A stretch of DNA of 64,000 bases from Saccharomonospora amisosensis (GTDB taxonomy: Bacteria; Actinomycetota; Actinomycetes; Mycobacteriales; Pseudonocardiaceae). The DNA lies in contig NZ_JAAOYM010000002.1 of the NCBI RefSeq assembly GCF_011761185.1, forward strand, positions 1-64,000, in the 5' to 3' direction. This document shows, piece after piece, positions 43,208-56,434 of this stretch (positions within the stretch are counted from its first letter, which is position 1; the number at the start of each line of letters is the position of its first letter). The notes under the pieces were generated by a model. The model had not been told where the DNA came from, did no database searches, and saw only the letters and a program-made list of their open reading frames with translations. The translations under genes and the position numbers were made by a program.

Positions 43208-44341
43208 ATGAAGATCCGCGTCGAGCGTGACGGACTTGCCGACGCCGTCGCCTGGGTGGCCCGTAGCCTGCCTTCCAGGCCACCGGTTCCCGTGTTGGGA
43301 GGAGTCCTGCTCGACGCCGGCGCCGAAGGTGGATCCGACGCGCTGACCGTGTCGGGCTTCGACTACGAGGTTTCGGCGACCGTCGGCGTGCCTGCGACGA
43401 TCGCCGACGGCGGCCGCACCCTGGTTTCCGGCAGGCTCCTCGCCGACATCACCAAGGCGTTGCCCGCGCAGCCGGTGGAGATCTCCGTGGACGGTGCCCG
43501 CGCCTCGATCACGTGTGGCAGCGCGCGGTTCAGCCTTCCCACCATGCCGGTGGAGGACTACCCGCAGCTTCCTTCCCAACCCGAGCTGGCGGGTGAAGTG
43601 GCGGGCGAGGCCTTCGCGCAGGCGGTATCGCAGGTCGCTGTCGCGGCAGGCAAGGACGACACGCTGCCCATGCTCACCGGTATGCGGGTGGAGATCACGG
43701 GCAGCACTCTCACACTCGTGGCCACCGACCGGTTCCGGTTGGCCATGCGCGAGTTCGAGTGGCAGCCAGCGGAAGGCCTCAGCGATGCCGCCGTGTTGGT
43801 GCCGGCGCGCACGATCGCCGACGCGGCCAAGTCGCTCGGTGCGTCGGGCGGCACGGTGAGGGTCGGCCTCGCCAGTGGCGACGGCTTGCTCGGCCTGGCG
43901 GGGTCGGGCCGCTTCACCACCACCAGGCTGCTCGACGCCGAGTTCCCGCCGTACCGGCAACTGCTGCCTTCGCAGCACACTTCCCGCGCCGTGCTGTACG
44001 TGCCCGCGCTGACCGAAGCGATCAAGCGCGTTTCGCTCGTCGCGGAGCGCGGCACCCAGGTGCGCCTCGAGTTCTCGGAAGGTTCGTTGCGGCTTTCCGC
44101 GGGCGGCGACGACGAGGGCAGCGCGGAGGAGGAGCTGCCCGTCGACTACGAGGGCGAAGCGGTGACCATCGCCTTCAACCCGGGCTACCTCGTCGACGGC
44201 CTCGGGGCGCTGCACGCCGAGCGCGCCGAGCTCACGTTCACGACACCGAACCGCCCCGCGTTGGTCAAACCCGCAGACGACAACGGTGACGTCGTCCCCG
44301 GCTACCTCTACCTGCTGATGCCGGTGCGGCTGCCCGGCTAG
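43208..44341 (+). CDS. dnaN: DNA polymerase III subunit beta (sliding clamp)
   Basis: The 377-residue clamp starts [20 protein letters not shown] and has the three-domain repeat, with [15 protein letters not shown], the [20 protein letters not shown] block, [18 protein letters not shown] and the C-terminal [12 protein letters not shown] that forms the peptide-binding pocket. It tethers polymerases and other factors to DNA. AAAGGA lies 7 nt before the ATG. Confidence 0.97.
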   Translation: MKIRVERDGLADAVAWVARSLPSRPPVPVLGGVLLDAGAEGGSDALTVSGFDYEVSATVGVPATIADGGRTLVSGRLLADITKALPAQPVEISVDGARASITCGSARFSLPTMPVEDYPQLPSQPELAGEVAGEAFAQAVSQVAVAAGKDDTLPMLTGMRVEITGSTLTLVATDRFRLAMREFEWQPAEGLSDAAVLVPARTIADAAKSLGASGGTVRVGLASGDGLLGLAGSGRFTTTRLLDAEFPPYRQLLPSQHTSRAVLYVPALTEAIKRVSLVAERGTQVRLEFSEGSLRLSAGGDDEGSAEEELPVDYEGEAVTIAFNPGYLVDGLGALHAERAELTFTTPNRPALVKPADDNGDVVPGYLYLLMPVRLPG

Positions 44342-44370
44342 CGACCACGCGACTGGAGGCGACAGCATCC

Positions 44371-45261
44371 ATGGTTCAGCTCGGACTCGTCGGTCTCGGC
44401 CGGATGGGTTTCAACATGCGCGAGCGGTTGCGGGCCGCCGGTCATGAGGTGGTCGGCTATGACCGCAATCCCGAGGCCAGCGATGCGCCGTCACTCTCGG
44501 CACTGGTATCGGCCCTGTCGGTACCGCGCATGGTGTGGGTGATGGTCCCGGCAGGCGAGCCGACTCGGCAGACGATCACCGAGCTTCGTGAACTCCTCGA
44601 CGAGGGCGACCTGCTCATCGACGGTGGCAACTCAAGGTTCAGCGACGACAGGGTCCATGCCGAACTCCTGGCCGAGCACGGAATCGGCTACCTGGACGTC
44701 GGGGTGTCCGGCGGGGTCTGGGGCAAGGACAACGGGTACGGCCTGATGGTCGGCGGCGCGGAAACCGACGTGGCGAGGGCGATGCCGATCTTCGACGCGC
44801 TGCGTCCTGAAGGGCCGCGTGAGGAGGGGTTCGCCCACGCGGGCTCCGTCGGAGCAGGCCACTACGCGAAGATGGTGCACAACGGCATCGAGTACGGCCT
44901 GATGCAGGCCTACGCGGAAGGCTTCGAACTGCTGGACGCGGCAAAGGTCGTCGACAACGTGCCCGCCGTGATCAGGGCGTGGCAACGGGGAACCGTCGTG
45001 CGCTCGTGGCTGCTGGAGTTACTGGTCAGGGCGTTGGAGGAGGACCCTGACCTCGACGACCTCGAAGGCTACGTCGAGGACTCCGGCGAGGGCAGGTGGA
45101 CGCTGGAGGAGGCGATCAACAACGCGGTACCCGCACCGGTGATCTCGGCGGCACTGTTCGCGCGGTTCGCCTCCCGGCAGCAGGACTCCGCCGCCATGCG
45201 GGCGGTGGCCGCGCTGCGCGAGCAGTTCGGTGGGCACGCCGTCAAGAAGGTCGGCGAGTAG
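44371..45261 (+). CDS. gnd: 6-phosphogluconate dehydrogenase, decarboxylating (short, NAD-type)
   Basis: The 296-residue enzyme converts 6-phosphogluconate to ribulose 5-phosphate. It has the nucleotide-binding GLVGLGRMGFNM, LLIDGGNSRFSDD, the substrate motif DVGVSGGVWGKDNGYGLMVG and the catalytic Lys in GAGHYAKMVHNGIEYG. The short length and the acidic residue after beta-2 (GYDRNPEA) suggest the NAD-preferring GndA type; cofactor is inference. The dnaN-gnd-recF order matches mycobacteria. Confidence 0.92.
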   Translation: MVQLGLVGLGRMGFNMRERLRAAGHEVVGYDRNPEASDAPSLSALVSALSVPRMVWVMVPAGEPTRQTITELRELLDEGDLLIDGGNSRFSDDRVHAELLAEHGIGYLDVGVSGGVWGKDNGYGLMVGGAETDVARAMPIFDALRPEGPREEGFAHAGSVGAGHYAKMVHNGIEYGLMQAYAEGFELLDAAKVVDNVPAVIRAWQRGTVVRSWLLELLVRALEEDPDLDDLEGYVEDSGEGRWTLEEAINNAVPAPVISAALFARFASRQQDSAAMRAVAALREQFGGHAVKKVGE

Positions 45262-45273
45262 GTCCGGCGCCGC

Positions 45274-46428
45274 GTGTATCTCCGTCACCTGCAGGTGACC
45301 GACTTCCGGTCGTGGGAGCAGGTCGACCTGCCGCTGGAGCCGGGAGCGACCGTGCTCATCGGCCCCAACGGCAGGGGCAAGACCAACCTGCTCGAGGCGA
45401 TCGGATACGTCGCCACCCTCGGCTCACATCGTGTCGCGACCGACGCGCCGCTGGTGCGGCACGGCTGCGAGCGCGCGCTCGTCCGCGTCGCCGTGGTCAA
45501 CGAGGGGCGTGAACTAACCGTCGAACTGGAGATCGCTCCGGGCAGGGCCAACCGCGCGAGGGTCAACCGGGGTGCGGTTGGCAGGCCGAGAGATGTGCTG
45601 GGCATCCTGCGCACCGTGCTGTTCTCGCCGGAGGACCTCGCGCTGGTGCGTGGTGACCCCGGCGAGCGCAGGCGGTTTCTCGACGAGTTGCTGGTGCAGC
45701 GCGCGCCGCGCTACGCGGGGGTGCGCGCCGACTACGACAAGGTGCTCAGGCAGCGCAACGCCCTGCTCAAGACGGCGGGCAGGCGTAAGGGCGGTGACGA
45801 TCCGTATGCGCTTTCGACCTTGGATGCGTGGGACAAGCATCTGGCCACCGCCGGCGCGCAACTGCTGGCGGCTCGGCTGAATCTGGTCGCCGACCTGGCG
45901 CCGCATACCGCGGCGGCCTACGCGGACGTGGCACCGGATTCGCGTCCGGCGCACATCGGCTACCGATGCAGTCTCGGGCCCGCGCTGCCCGCGGAGTACG
46001 GCGATCCGGATGGGGCGAGGGTGCAACCGGAACCGCTCGCGCAGATCCTGCTCGATGCGCTCGGCGAGTCGCGCTCGGCTGAGCTGGAACGTGGGGTAAG
46101 CCTGGTCGGACCACACCGTGACGAGCTGGAACTCGTGCTCGGTGACGCGCCCGCGAAGGGCTACGCGAGTCAGGGCGAGTCGTGGTCGTTCGCGCTCGCG
46201 TTGCGGCTCGGTTCCTACGAGCTGTTGCGTGCGGAGTCGGGAGGTGAGCCGGTGCTGCTGCTCGACGACGTGTTCGCCGAGTTGGACCGCAAGCGGCGCT
46301 CCCGGCTGGCCGAGGTGGCCGCGGGTGCGGAACAGGTCATCGTGACCGCGGCGGTGGAAGAGGACGTTCCCAGCGAGCTGGCCGGTGTCCGGTTCGCCGT
46401 ATCGGAAGGTGAGGTGACACGTGCCTGA
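45274..46428 (+). CDS. recF: DNA replication/repair protein RecF
   Basis: The 384-residue SMC-like ATPase has Walker [21 protein letters not shown] (GPNGRGKT at 30-37), the ABC-type signature [20 protein letters not shown] and Walker [21 protein letters not shown]. It loads RecA at single-strand gaps. The GTG is 12 bp after the gnd stop, so the two are likely co-transcribed. Its stop (46428) is followed by a non-coding stretch with DnaA boxes before dciA. Confidence 0.95.
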   Translation: MYLRHLQVTDFRSWEQVDLPLEPGATVLIGPNGRGKTNLLEAIGYVATLGSHRVATDAPLVRHGCERALVRVAVVNEGRELTVELEIAPGRANRARVNRGAVGRPRDVLGILRTVLFSPEDLALVRGDPGERRRFLDELLVQRAPRYAGVRADYDKVLRQRNALLKTAGRRKGGDDPYALSTLDAWDKHLATAGAQLLAARLNLVADLAPHTAAAYADVAPDSRPAHIGYRCSLGPALPAEYGDPDGARVQPEPLAQILLDALGESRSAELERGVSLVGPHRDELELVLGDAPAKGYASQGESWSFALALRLGSYELLRAESGGEPVLLLDDVFAELDRKRRSRLAEVAAGAEQVIVTAAVEEDVPSELAGVRFAVSEGEVTRA

Positions 46429-46467
46429 TCGGGGCGGCGAAGCAGTGTCGGCACGACCGCGGGTGAC

Positions 46468-46524
46468 CGTGGACACAGGAGTTACCCACCGATCTGGGGA
46501 TAACTCTGTGGATAGTGTGGATAA
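46468..46524. promoter_or_regulatory. DnaA-box cluster between recF and dciA
   Basis: CGTGGACAC (46468-46476), TGGGGATAA (46495-46503), TGTGGATAG (46507-46515) and TGTGGATAA (46516-46524) match or nearly match the DnaA box; the last is perfect to the TTATCCACA consensus. The surrounding sequence has lower third-position GC than real genes here and looks non-coding. It lies upstream of the helicase-loading gene dciA, about 3.3-4 kb from oriC. Confidence 0.6.
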
Positions 46525-46663
46525 CACCGTGAGGGCGCTATCGCCACGGGTGACTGGCTCACCAAATAGTGACGTCAATAGCCCTCAGGTGGGCGACTTT
46601 CATCGTGATTCCCCAGAACGAGACACAGAGCGTAACACCGCCTCTGGGCCGAACGAGGCGGGG

Positions 46664-47191
46664 GTGTCCGATCATCCACAGCAGGGCCGTGACCTGGCGC
46701 ACGAAGCTCTTCGGGCAGCCAAGGAGCGGGCGGCTGCCCGCGGCAGGGAGCCGGGTGTTCGTAGGCAAGGTGTGCCGAGGTTGAGTGGGGGACAGAACCC
46801 CCGTAGGCGCAGGTGGTCGGGACCGGGCGGCGACGAACGGGACCCGCAGCCACTCGGCAGGCTGGTCTCGCGCATGTCGGCCGAGTTCGGGTGGCGCGAT
46901 CGGCTGGCCAGCGGCCGGGTGTTCGGCCAGTGGGCGAGTCTCGTCGGTGACGAGGTCGCCGAGCACGCCCATCCGGTTACGCTGACCGACGGTGAGCTGA
47001 CCGTGAGGGCCAGCTCGACGGCGTGGGCCACCCAGTTGCGGTTGCTGCAGCGGCAGCTCCTCGCGAGGATCGCGAGTGGCGTCGGCCACGGTGTGGTCAA
47101 GCGGATGCGGATCCAGGGCCCGACGGCTCCGAGCTGGCGGAAGGGCCCCCGTCACATAGCGGGCAGGGGGCCGCGCGACACTTACGGCTAG
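46664..47191 (+). CDS. dciA: DciA/DUF721-family replicative helicase partner
   Basis: The 175-residue protein has a basic N-terminus with RDLAHEALRAAKERAAARGR, then the DUF721 domain with FGQWASLVGDEVAEHAHPVT, LTVRASSTAWATQLRLLQRQ and the conserved tail SWRKGPRHIAGRGPRDTYG. DciA proteins recruit or load replicative helicase DnaB. The GTG at 46664 gives a length like Rv0004 (187 aa). A longer frame from GTG 46421 is open, but its extra 81 codons are unconserved, low in third-position GC and contain DnaA boxes, so I read them as untranslated. Confidence 0.8.
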   Translation: MSDHPQQGRDLAHEALRAAKERAAARGREPGVRRQGVPRLSGGQNPRRRRWSGPGGDERDPQPLGRLVSRMSAEFGWRDRLASGRVFGQWASLVGDEVAEHAHPVTLTDGELTVRASSTAWATQLRLLQRQLLARIASGVGHGVVKRMRIQGPTAPSWRKGPRHIAGRGPRDTYG

Positions 47192-49384
<2,193 letters not shown>

Positions 49385-49478
49385 GCGTGACGAAAGCGTA
49401 TGAACGTGGCGAAGCGGGCCGAACACTTGCCAACCAGCACGGTCATCTCCACCGTGGCGGGGAAGGAAGCACTACAGC

Positions 49479-51998
<2,520 letters not shown>

Positions 51999-52029
51999 CG
52001 GCGTGCGATTCACAAGGGACTGACCATTT

Positions 52030-52770
52030 GTGACACCACCTGACAACACCGAACGGCCGGCCTCGAGCGGGACCACGGACACCGACGACGCCAACCCGCC
52101 GTGGCAGCGTGTCGCCAAGGACGATGGCACGCCCGCCGAGGAGGGCGAAGGGTTCGGTGACCGCTGGTCGGCGGGCAAACTGCCTGCCGAGGAGGGCGGC
52201 CAGCAGGGCCAGTCGCAGCACGGCGTGGGCAATGCGGATGCCGACACGCAGTTCCTGCCGACCGGTTCGGCGAACCCGGTGTTCGTGCACGAGAGCGAAG
52301 GCATGCGGACACAACCGGTGGCCGCACCTGCGCCGGGAATGGGCGGTGCTGCCCCCGCCGAGGGCCGGACACAGCCGGTGAGCGCGTTGCGCAGGCCGGG
52401 CCGCGGGCCGCGCAGGGCCAGCCTGCAGGTGAAGCGCTTCGACCCGTGGTCGGTGCTGAAGCTGTCGCTGGTGCTGGGTGTCGCGCTGTTCTTCGTCTGG
52501 CTGGTCGCCGTGGGCGTGCTGTACACGGTGCTTGACGGTATGGGCGTGTGGGACAAGCTGAACGGCACCTACAGTTCGCTGGTGCAGGGCGACGGATCCG
52601 AGGGCGGCGAGCCGCTCATCAGCGTGGGCAGGGTGTTCGGCGTCGCGGCTATCGTCGGCGCCATCAACATCGTGCTGATCTCTGCGCTCACCACCGTCAG
52701 CGCGTTCATCTACAACGTGTCCGCCGATCTGTCGGGCGGCCTGGAGGTGACGCTCTCCGAGCGAGAGTGA
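52030..52770 (+). CDS. DUF3566 transmembrane protein
   Basis: The 246-residue protein has about 130 N-terminal residues that are disordered, acidic and Gly/Gln/Pro rich. A C-terminal DUF3566 domain follows, starting RRASLQVKRFDPWSVLKLSL, with two transmembrane helices (about 143-168 and 203-228). It corresponds to Rv0007 downstream of gyrA; the function is unknown. The GTG lies 31 bp after the gyrA stop. Confidence 0.88.
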   Translation: MTPPDNTERPASSGTTDTDDANPPWQRVAKDDGTPAEEGEGFGDRWSAGKLPAEEGGQQGQSQHGVGNADADTQFLPTGSANPVFVHESEGMRTQPVAAPAPGMGGAAPAEGRTQPVSALRRPGRGPRRASLQVKRFDPWSVLKLSLVLGVALFFVWLVAVGVLYTVLDGMGVWDKLNGTYSSLVQGDGSEGGEPLISVGRVFGVAAIVGAINIVLISALTTVSAFIYNVSADLSGGLEVTLSERE

Positions 52771-52819
52771 CCCGGTGCGGTCCCGCTGTTGTGCCTGCTG
52801 TACGCTTTCTAAGCGTTAC

Positions 52820-52893
52820 GGGCCCATAGCTCAGGCGGTTAGAGCGCTTCGCTGATAACGAAGAGGTCGGAGGTTCAAGTCCTCCTGGGCCCA
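52820..52893 (+). tRNA. tRNA-Ile (GAT anticodon)
   Basis: A 74-nt cloverleaf is visible: acceptor GGGCCCA (52820-52826) pairs with TGGGCCC (52886-52892), the D-arm AGCTCAGGCGGTTAGAGC is intact, the anticodon loop CTGATAA has anticodon GAT, and the T-arm is GGAGGTTCAAGTCCTCC. Discriminator A is at 52893; CCA is not encoded. It sits after gyrA-DUF3566 as in related genomes. Confidence 0.96.
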
Positions 52894-52901
52894 CACCAGA
52901 T

Positions 52902-52937
52902 CAGCCCCCGTCTCCCCACCAGGGGAAACGGGGGCTG
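52902..52937 (+). terminator. Terminator after tRNA-Ile
   Basis: CAGCCCCCGT (52902-52911) pairs with ACGGGGGCTG (52928-52937); after one mismatch the stem continues TCCCC/GGGGA over an ACCA loop. It ends the tRNA-Ile transcript. The T-tract is weak. Confidence 0.75.
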
Positions 52938-53027
52938 CCTGACTAAGTGCCTGACCAACGCGCTGGCACCTCAGCAGTCGCAACCACTCCGGGACCGGCC
53001 GTTGGTAGTGTCACCAACCGGTGCGGC

Positions 53028-53585
53028 TCAGCGGGTCCGGTAGCGCGCGTAGATCAGTCCGCTGTCGAAGGCACGCTGCTCGACCAGTTCGAGATCGAGG
53101 CGCACGCCGTCGGGAAAGAACCGCTTACCGCCGCCGACCACGCTCGTGGTGATGAACAGGTGGTACTCGTCCACCAGGCCGGCGGCGATCGCCTGGGCGG
53201 CGAGGTTCGGGCCGTCGACGGTGAGGTCGTGATCAGACTCGGCCTTGAGTCGGCGGACCGCATCCGGGTCGAACTTCCGCTCGATCTTGGTTTTCGTGCT
53301 GGACACCGACTCGAGAGTCGTGGAGAAGACAATCTTCTCGGCGGCCTGCCAGTCCCGGGCGTACTGCAGGATGTGCGCAGGCACGTCGGGCTTTTTGTGC
53401 ACGGTCTCCCAGAAGACCATCGTCTCGTACATCCGTCGGCCGTAGAGGTACGTGCCGACCGGGCGGAAGACGTCGCCGATAAAGGTGTGCACCTCCTGGT
53501 CGTCGGCTCCGCTGCCGAGGTCGCCTTCGGCTGCCTCGGCGTAGCCGTCGAGCGAGGTGATCATCGAGTAGATGAGCTTTGCCAT
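53028..53585 (-). CDS. Dihydrofolate reductase-family protein (RibD C-terminal type)
   Basis: The 185-residue protein belongs to the RibD_C/DHFR-like fold. It has MAKLIYSMITSLDGYAEAAE, VGTYLYGRRMYETMVFWETV, the DLTVDGPNLAAQAIAAGLVD block and LFITTSVVGGGKRFFPDGVR. Such YwjB/YyaP-like enzymes are NADPH reductases of mostly unknown substrate and are not the housekeeping DHFR. It lies on the minus strand just after the tRNA-Ile terminator. The following 192 bp (53586-53777) hold nothing recognised. Confidence 0.82.
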   Translation of the reverse strand: MAKLIYSMITSLDGYAEAAEGDLGSGADDQEVHTFIGDVFRPVGTYLYGRRMYETMVFWETVHKKPDVPAHILQYARDWQAAEKIVFSTTLESVSSTKTKIERKFDPDAVRRLKAESDHDLTVDGPNLAAQAIAAGLVDEYHLFITTSVVGGGKRFFPDGVRLDLELVEQRAFDSGLIYARYRTR

Positions 53586-53777
53586 GCTTCCCCTTCGGGT
53601 ACGAGTGCGTCGGTCTCTAAACAGTCCCGCGGGTTATGACCCGCGCAGGACCCGGAACTTATCGATCGGCCGACCGGGTTCCGGAAACCGTCAACTCCGG
53701 ACTCGGCCACCGCTTCGGCGGGTTGCCAGCGCACTCGCTCAGATCGGTGACATTCACGCAAGCCAAACTCGGCAGTT

Positions 53778-54104
53778 CTATGGGGCTCCGGCGATCCGTG
53801 CCGCATCCCGCAACGCTTGCCGTACGGCTTCCGCCTCCGGCACACCCCGAACCCCCGCGGCTGTCCGGTACATCCGGCAACTCAGGCTTACCTGCTGGCC
53901 GGGCTCGACGAATGGGTCCCGCCCGTTGAGGCGGATACTCGGCGACCCGACGAACCCGATCTCTCGTGCCTCCGCTTCGGACCTGACGGTACGCGTTACA
54001 ACGGCAGAACCGTCGAGCCCGATCTCCGCCAACGCCTGGCGCAGCACATTCCTCGCCGCATCCGCGTTGGGGCAATCCGGGACGACGGCCAGCTCGATCT
54101 CCAT
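53778..54104 (-). CDS. Small thioredoxin-like protein (DF-family selenoprotein-like, Cys form)
   Basis: The 108-residue protein has a beta1-Cys start, MEIELAVVPDCPNADAARNV, a central SEAEAREIGFVGSPSIRLNG (cis-Pro-like strand) and RDPFVEPGQQVSLSCRMYRT. This pattern resembles the thioredoxin-fold DF-family (seleno)proteins and proteins near mercury-resistance genes. Redox partners are unknown. The ATG at 54104 is preferred over an upstream start at 54170, which adds unconserved residues. No mer genes are nearby. Confidence 0.5.
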   Translation of the reverse strand: MEIELAVVPDCPNADAARNVLRQALAEIGLDGSAVVTRTVRSEAEAREIGFVGSPSIRLNGRDPFVEPGQQVSLSCRMYRTAAGVRGVPEAEAVRQALRDAARIAGAP

Positions 54105-54253
54105 ATGTCCAGTGTCCGCGGATTCTGACGCGCTCCAACCTCCCGCGCCGAGCTTGTGGCCCGGGTTCATTCACCCCCGCCAACCGCGGCGCCGCCGTGG
54201 AGAGCCCGTGCGGTCAGCCGTACCGGATCGACGACTGCGCCTGCTTGATCGGC

Positions 54254-54391
54254 TCAGGACATGCCATTTCGTAGCTCGACGGCCAGGTCGTTGTACCCCT
54301 CGACAATGTCCGGCTCCGGACAATCTTCGATGTCGTCCAGATAGCCGTACGCCGCGGCGAGCTCAGCAGGCAGCTTCCCCGCGATGGTCAA
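54254..54391 (-). CDS. Possible short gene or gene remnant (46 codons)
   Basis: The interval 54105-54494 (390 bp) has no full-length gene, but this minus-strand stretch reads GKLPAELAAAYGYLDDIEDC then PEPDIVEGYNDLAVELRNGM and looks protein-coding by composition. It could start at TTG 54391, or be the end of a decayed gene whose start is lost. No ribosome-binding site is convincing. I do not recognise a family. Confidence 0.25.
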   Translation of the reverse strand: MTIAGKLPAELAAAYGYLDDIEDCPEPDIVEGYNDLAVELRNGMS

Positions 54392-54494
54392 AGAGTGACT
54401 GCTGGGGGAACGGGCAAGGCAGATCCACGGGCCTTCTCAACGCGATGGGTTCGGTTTCGTGCGCTGAGGTTCGCCTCGGCGTAGCGTTGCTTTC

Positions 54495-54854
54495 GTGCCG
54501 GACGAAGTCGACGCCTACCTCGCCACACTGGACGGCCCCGCGCGCACCGCATTCGAACGTGTCCGTGATACCGCACTGACGGCTGTACCGGCGGCGGAAC
54601 AGGGCAAGAGCTACGGCATGGCGGCACTGACTTTTCGCGGCAAGCCACTACTGGCCTTCCGGGCAGCGAAGCAGCACCTGAGCGTCTTCCCGTTCAGCGG
54701 CGAGATCGTGGAGGCCGTGCGCGGCAGGCTCGACGGGTTCGATTGCTCAAAGGGCACGATCCGGTTCACGGCCGGCGAGCCGTTACCCGATGATGTCGTG
54801 GCTGACATCGTCCGGCTCCGCGTCGCGGAGATCACCGCATCCTTGACCGCTTGA
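54495..54854 (+). CDS. DUF1801/YdhG-type (iron-chaperone-like) protein
   Basis: The 119-residue protein has the family start VDAYLATLDGPARTAFERVR, the EQGKSYGMAALTFRGKPLLA block and HLSVFPFSGEIVEAVRGRLD, ending KGTIRFTAGEPLPDDVVADI. These frataxin-fold relatives are annotated as iron-chaperone-like, but function is not established. The start is GTG at 54495. It is in the accessory gap between the two tRNAs. Confidence 0.75.
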   Translation: MPDEVDAYLATLDGPARTAFERVRDTALTAVPAAEQGKSYGMAALTFRGKPLLAFRAAKQHLSVFPFSGEIVEAVRGRLDGFDCSKGTIRFTAGEPLPDDVVADIVRLRVAEITASLTA

Positions 54855-54894
54855 CGGTTGTGTCTCGCCGCGGCCGTCAAGCCGCTGGCCAGGC

Positions 54895-54900
54895 TAGTCT
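54895..54900 (+). promoter_or_regulatory. Leaderless-type -10 element of the DinB-family gene
   Basis: TAGTCT lies 6 nt before the ATG at 54907. Confidence 0.4.
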
Positions 54901-54906
54901 GCAGCG

Positions 54907-55494
54907 ATGACCACGACGGCGAAGGCAGACCTGCACCGCTACCTGCGCGCGGCGCGCGAGGCGATGCTGTGGAAACTCGAGGGGCTTTCGGAGTACGACA
55001 TCCGAAGGCCGATGACCCCGACGGGCACAAACCTGTTGGGCTTGGTGAAGCACCTCGCCGGGGTCGAGTATGGCTACTTCGGCGAGACCTTCGGCCGCCC
55101 GGACCACGAGGAATTGCCGTGGCTGGAAGGTAGTGCGGAAACGAACGCGGACATGTGGGCGACCGCTGACGAGTCGCGTGACTACATCGTTGGACTGTAC
55201 AAGCGGGCGGCCGAGCACGCGGACACGACCATCGAGGGACTCGAACTCGATGCGGTGGGCCACGTGAAGCACTGGCCGCCGGAAAAGCGAGAGGCAACGC
55301 TGCACCGCATCCTGGTCCACGTCATCGCGGAGACGAACCGACACGCAGGCCATGCCGACATCGTCCGTGAGTTGATCGACAGCGCGGTCGGCCTGCGGCC
55401 CGACAACGACAACATGGTTGAGGGCGATCGGGACTGGTGGGAGTCCTACCGGCTGCGGCTGGAACAGGTGGCCAGGGAGGCCGACGCTTCCTGA
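54907..55494 (+). CDS. DinB/DUF664-family protein
   Basis: The 195-residue four-helix-bundle protein has LHRYLRAAREAMLWKLEGLS, the metal-ligand positions NLLGLVKHLAGVEYGYFGET and RILVHVIAETNRHAGHADIV (three His), typical of DinB-like proteins. Relatives include thiol transferases using mycothiol or bacillithiol; the actual role is unknown. A leaderless promoter hexamer precedes the ATG. Confidence 0.82.
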   Translation: MTTTAKADLHRYLRAAREAMLWKLEGLSEYDIRRPMTPTGTNLLGLVKHLAGVEYGYFGETFGRPDHEELPWLEGSAETNADMWATADESRDYIVGLYKRAAEHADTTIEGLELDAVGHVKHWPPEKREATLHRILVHVIAETNRHAGHADIVRELIDSAVGLRPDNDNMVEGDRDWWESYRLRLEQVAREADAS

Positions 55495-55598
55495 CGCTCC
55501 GCCATCGTCACGTCACTCACGAGCACCGCGGTCGAAGCCGGGGGATTCGGGCCGCCCTCAGCGGGTAGCTACCAATTGGTGACATGACGTGAACGGAG

Positions 55599-56048
55599 AT
55601 GAAGGAGATGACCGGCAGACGCGCGGACTTCCTGTTACAGGCTTTTGTCGATGCCGCGAACCAGATGGACGACTTCAGCATGGCACTGACCCTGAGCGTG
55701 CCAGGCGGCATCGTGACTGGTGACCTCGTCACGGCGTCCAGATGGATGAATGAGGTGGCGACCCTGGTGGAGATGGACGGGTCAGAGGCTGCCTATCACG
55801 TGGCAAACGTGTACCGAGAGCAGGCGGGCCTCTATCGGAGGCGCCGTGCTCAGAACCGGGGCGAGGTGCTTGGTGAGGTGACCTACATCCATCTGCGTGA
55901 CGCGCAGTGGGTGACCGGTTCCGGCATGTTGGGCCCGGAACCGGGGATTCACTGGCGCGGGCTCATAGTCGATGTTGCGGGATGGTCGCTTGGCCGCCTG
56001 CCCTTACCTGCCATGCCGGAACAGGGGGCTATGCAGGGGGTGTATTGA
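55599..56048 (+). CDS. GvpU-like protein
   Basis: The 149-residue protein has the N-terminal block FLLQAFVDAANQMDDFSMAL, then TLSVPGGIVTGDLVTASRWM, closely resembling the gas vesicle accessory protein GvpU of Bacillus. The C-terminal half, EVTYIHLRDAQWVTGSGMLG then GIHWRGLIVDVAGW, has the same beta-rich style. No other gvp gene is in the window. The start may be ATG 55599 or ATG 55608, as both have purine-rich sequence just upstream. A parS site follows the stop by 4 bp. Confidence 0.6.
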   Translation: MKEMTGRRADFLLQAFVDAANQMDDFSMALTLSVPGGIVTGDLVTASRWMNEVATLVEMDGSEAAYHVANVYREQAGLYRRRRAQNRGEVLGEVTYIHLRDAQWVTGSGMLGPEPGIHWRGLIVDVAGWSLGRLPLPAMPEQGAMQGVY

Positions 56049-56051
56049 CGT

Positions 56052-56065
56052 GTTCCACGTGGAAC
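56052..56065. other. parS-like site downstream of the GvpU-like gene
   Basis: GTTCCACGTGGAAC is a perfect palindrome that differs from the parS consensus GTTTCACGTGAAAC by one symmetric pair and matches the GTGGAAC half found in actinobacterial parS. It lies about 13 kb from oriC on the opposite side from the other three. Confidence 0.75.
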
Positions 56066-56071
56066 CGTGAC

Positions 56072-56299
56072 TCAACGCTGCTTGCGGGATTCCGCCTCCT
56101 TCGCCTTCTCCTCGGCGCGCTTGGCCTCCTGCTCCTTTTCCGCGGCCGTCTGCTGCGCACGGCCCTTCTCTTGCTGGGCGCTACCTTCACGCTCCATGTC
56201 GTCGCGGCCGAGGAACGTGCCAGCGGTCTCCTTGACCCGGCCCTTGATGTCCTCAACGGCGCCCTTGATGCCTTCCTGGCGTTCGTCGCGTTCAGCCAT
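56072..56299 (-). CDS. CsbD-family stress-type protein
   Basis: The 75-residue highly charged protein has the CsbD pattern QEGIKGAVEDIKGRVKETAG, followed by a Lys/Glu/Ala/Gln-rich helical tail. CsbD-like proteins are general-stress or microaggregate-binding-like proteins of unclear action. The ATG at 56299 is preferred over 56338. It converges with the GvpU-like gene and has the parS between them. Confidence 0.7.
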   Translation of the reverse strand: MAERDERQEGIKGAVEDIKGRVKETAGTFLGRDDMEREGSAQQEKGRAQQTAAEKEQEAKRAEEKAKEAESRKQR

Positions 56300-56434
56300 G
56301 GGTTTGCCTCGCTCTCGGCAGAAGGTTGTGCAGGGCAACTACCCGCGACCAGTACCGGATAAACGTATGGGTGGGCGGGTGCAGTAGCATCGCGATGGCA
56401 CGGTCAGCAGGTTGTCGTCGAGGAGGGCTTCACC

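Noticed and set aside
46421-46663. N-terminal extension of DciA from GTG 46421
   Set aside because: The frame is open and overlaps recF by 8 bp, but codon composition is non-coding-like and DciA homology begins only after 46664.
52802-52816. ACGCTT-TCT-AAGCGT upstream of tRNA-Ile as a terminator of the gyrA transcript
   Set aside because: The stem is only 6 bp with a 3-nt loop and no T-tract; it could equally be part of the tRNA promoter, so it is not called.
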